Origin: an uncultured Bacteroidales bacterium
GTDB taxonomy: Bacteria; Bacteroidota; Bacteroidia; Bacteroidales; Paludibacteraceae
Direction of reading: 5' to 3'
Length of the DNA: 64,000 bases
NCBI GenBank assembly: GCA_902766045.1
Contig: CACXCA010000010.1
Span: 1-64,000 of the forward strand
Part shown: positions 62,451 to 64,000 of the stretch, in pieces
Layout of the letters: each line of letters opens with the position of its first letter
Numbering within the stretch: the stretch's first letter is position 1
Position numbers and translations under genes: made by a program
Notes under the pieces: generated by a model
Told to the model about the DNA's origin: nothing
The model's input: only the letters and a program-made list of their open reading frames with translations
The model's database searches: none

Positions 62451-64000
62451 TTACTGAACTATCAATCTAAAACATTGCAATTCATTTCCGACCATAACTT
62501 GAAGCATATAAACACCACTCTTCAAGTCTGTCCTATGTAATGTGTACATATTCTCTCCCACTTCTGCTGAATAAGATGCTTGCAGCACCACCTGGCCTAA
62601 CAAATCGACCATGGTGTAACGAACCGTACATGGAGCATTTACCATAACCGACAAAGTTGAATATGAGGCAAGCGGATTCGGACTTATCGACACATTAAAA
62701 TCAAAGAGATTCACATCCGACACATCCGTGTATTCTGATTTCTTGACAATAATCTTTTCTTCTATGGATGCATTCGGATTACCACCCACCGTCTGTACTG
62801 TATAAGAATACTCACCTATTTGATCATTGATCGTTCCATAGATATGCACTCTTTTAGCATTATCATCCACCTCGACAATCAATCCGTTAGGCAAGCCTGA
62901 CACTTCAACGGTTTGCGCATTATCCCATGAGAAATAAATATCTTCAATCGTACTATCCTGACAAACCTCTTGTGATGCATTGGTTGAATACTCTTTAGAA
63001 AGAGAAGAGGCACCATAAGGAACGGTAATCGTACCACCCGTATCGGTCACTTCATTTCCATCATAAGCACCCACTGTAATCAACGAATACTGATAAATGC
63101 CAGGTTCTGTAGGTGTTCCCCCTATTCTAATCTGACCATTTTGCACCGTAGCGGACACACCAGGAGGCAACGTACCTATCACCTTTACACTCTCCGCATT
63201 TGTGAAATTATAGACTGTAGTCGTCATAGGAGATCCTACGTTGACAGTTTGGTTACGAGCACCGCCTGATCCCCAACGACCGATTGTTGCAGGCGATTGA
63301 TTACCCAATTTTTTGTAATATTCCACTGGACTATACCCCAAATGAGGAGGCTGATTATAACCACAATTTTGCCAAGCAACAGCCATGTCATATACATGAT
63401 CATCACGAAGCCAAGGTAATTTATACTCACTTTCAATTGTAGAGTGATAAATCGTTATATAATATTTATCATTGATAGAGGTCCAGAAGATGGATTCCTC
63501 ACGCCAGTCGCCAATGATATCAGCCTGCAAGCAACAATTATATTTGGTGGCATTATTCATATTAGCGCCCCATTCTATTTTTGTACCATCAATTGTCACA
63601 TTATAACCAAAGAGATAAACACGATCCCATGATTTACTGCTGCTGTTCCATTTATCCACATGTCCTCTATCCGAATACTCATCAAGCAAATCGCCATCCC
63701 AATAGATACGGAAATTTATCGAACTAGATTTGGTTGACCCCACATGCCATTCGGATATAGCATCACCTTTGCAGGTATAAATATCTGGATATGACCAACA
63801 AAAATATTCTGAACCGTCATAATTCCCATCACAATCCATAATCAATCCTCGTCCTGTATCACTATCTGTTATTTTTTTTGCAGAAAGCACCTTCCCAGTC
63901 TTAGCATCTAGCAGGGCGCAATCATAAGGTGGATAATCATCTTCCGTAATCATATAATATTCCATTCCATCATTAGAAGGGTCGAACTCACCTAAATGGG
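62451..64000 (-). CDS. Rhamnogalacturonan lyase-like (PL11) enzyme with T9SS sorting domain, partial at right edge
   Basis: The frame is open at 64000, so the true start lies outside; an internal ATG at 63965 is not the start, because the upstream codons (H-L-G-E-F-D-P-S-N-D-G) match the family. The catalytic part shows D-I-I-G-D-W-R-E-E-S-I, K-L-P-W-L-R-D-D-H-V-Y and A-V-A-W-Q-N-C-G-Y-N-Q-P-P-H-L-G-Y, hallmarks of PL11 rhamnogalacturonan endolyases (YesW/YesX type), which cut pectin backbones. Two Ig-like modules follow, and a C-terminal T9SS domain starts S-I-S-P-N-P-L and ends F-R-L-I-V-Q. It lies directly upstream of the PL14-like gene. Confidence 0.9.
   Translation of the reverse strand, partial: HLGEFDPSNDGMEYYMITEDDYPPYDCALLDAKTGKVLSAKKITDSDTGRGLIMDCDGNYDGSEYFCWSYPDIYTCKGDAISEWHVGSTKSSSINFRIYWDGDLLDEYSDRGHVDKWNSSSKSWDRVYLFGYNVTIDGTKIEWGANMNNATKYNCCLQADIIGDWREESIFWTSINDKYYITIYHSTIESEYKLPWLRDDHVYDMAVAWQNCGYNQPPHLGYSPVEYYKKLGNQSPATIGRWGSGGARNQTVNVGSPMTTTVYNFTNAESVKVIGTLPPGVSATVQNGQIRIGGTPTEPGIYQYSLITVGAYDGNEVTDTGGTITVPYGASSLSKEYSTNASQEVCQDSTIEDIYFSWDNAQTVEVSGLPNGLIVEVDDNAKRVHIYGTINDQIGEYSYTVQTVGGNPNASIEEKIIVKKSEYTDVSDVNLFDFNVSISPNPLASYSTLSVMVNAPCTVRYTMVDLLGQVVLQASYSAEVGENMYTLHRTDLKSGVYMLQVMVGNELQCFRLIVQ

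Noticed and set aside
63652-63660. Perfect DnaA box TTATCCACA
   Set aside because: A single copy inside the rhamnogalacturonan lyase coding sequence, with no neighbours; expected by chance.

Overview
The window is a piece of a Bacteroidota (very probably Bacteroidales) chromosome. Evidence: AT-rich genes with no clear Shine-Dalgarno sequences; repeated upstream TTTG-(18-19 bp)-TAnnTTTG elements, the Bacteroidota sigma promoter; the trp order B-E-G-D-C-F-A; a GT3-type glycogen synthase; GldB-like and PorP/SprF-like proteins; and two secreted enzymes ending in type IX secretion (T9SS) sorting domains. The genus cannot be fixed from sequence alone. Two T9SS-exported polysaccharide lyases at the right end point to a degrader of plant or uronate-rich glycans. 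No insertion sequence, prophage, CRISPR array or rRNA was seen.

Layout. 1-2.5 kb: the start of a PorP/SprF-like gene, then a NifU/IscU-like scaffold with a GGGtGRT-family protein. 2.6-7.1 kb: a minus-strand envelope operon of a secreted protein, a VTC-type polyphosphate polymerase domain, DUF4956 membrane protein, DUF2490 barrel and YejM-like membrane sulfatase-fold protein. 7.2-11.7 kb: a pRiA4b ORF-3-like gene, dnaA, mlaD and an N-acetylmuramoyl-L-alanine amidase. 11.7-22.5 kb (plus): lptD, glycogen synthase, glucan phosphorylase, miaA, a degenerate ABC-F ATPase and a GldB-like lipoprotein. 22.6-24.1 kb (minus): a lipoprotein and a MORN-repeat protein. 24.2-31 kb: the complete trp operon, preceded by a promoter, a leader peptide with three consecutive Trp codons and an intrinsic terminator.

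31-38.5 kb: manA with a CapD-like dehydratase (minus), then a thioredoxin lipoprotein with rfbA-rfbC-rfbD and a CstA-like carrier. 38.5-41.2 kb: an accessory-looking stretch with a membrane protein, a lone polyvalent-type kinase fold, DUF2971 and DUF805. 41.2-46.6 kb: tilS with a nucleoside phosphorylase, a lipoprotein, queF-queC-queD-queE and a tRNA-Gln. 46.7-55.3 kb (minus): DegT aminotransferase, nucleotide-sugar dehydrogenase, thymidylate kinase, anchored nitroreductase, DedA, pgi, gpsA, lysS. 55.4-60.1 kb: metallo-beta-lactamase-fold hydrolase, acyltransferase, and a tightly overlapping GH3-HAD-DUF2238 operon. 60.2-64 kb: two T9SS cargo enzymes.

The items most worth follow-up are the ribosome-mediated trp attenuator, the ABC-F protein with one intact and one dead ATP site, the envelope-wide VTC operon, the GGGtGRT/scaffold pair, and the stand-alone polyvalent-type kinase.
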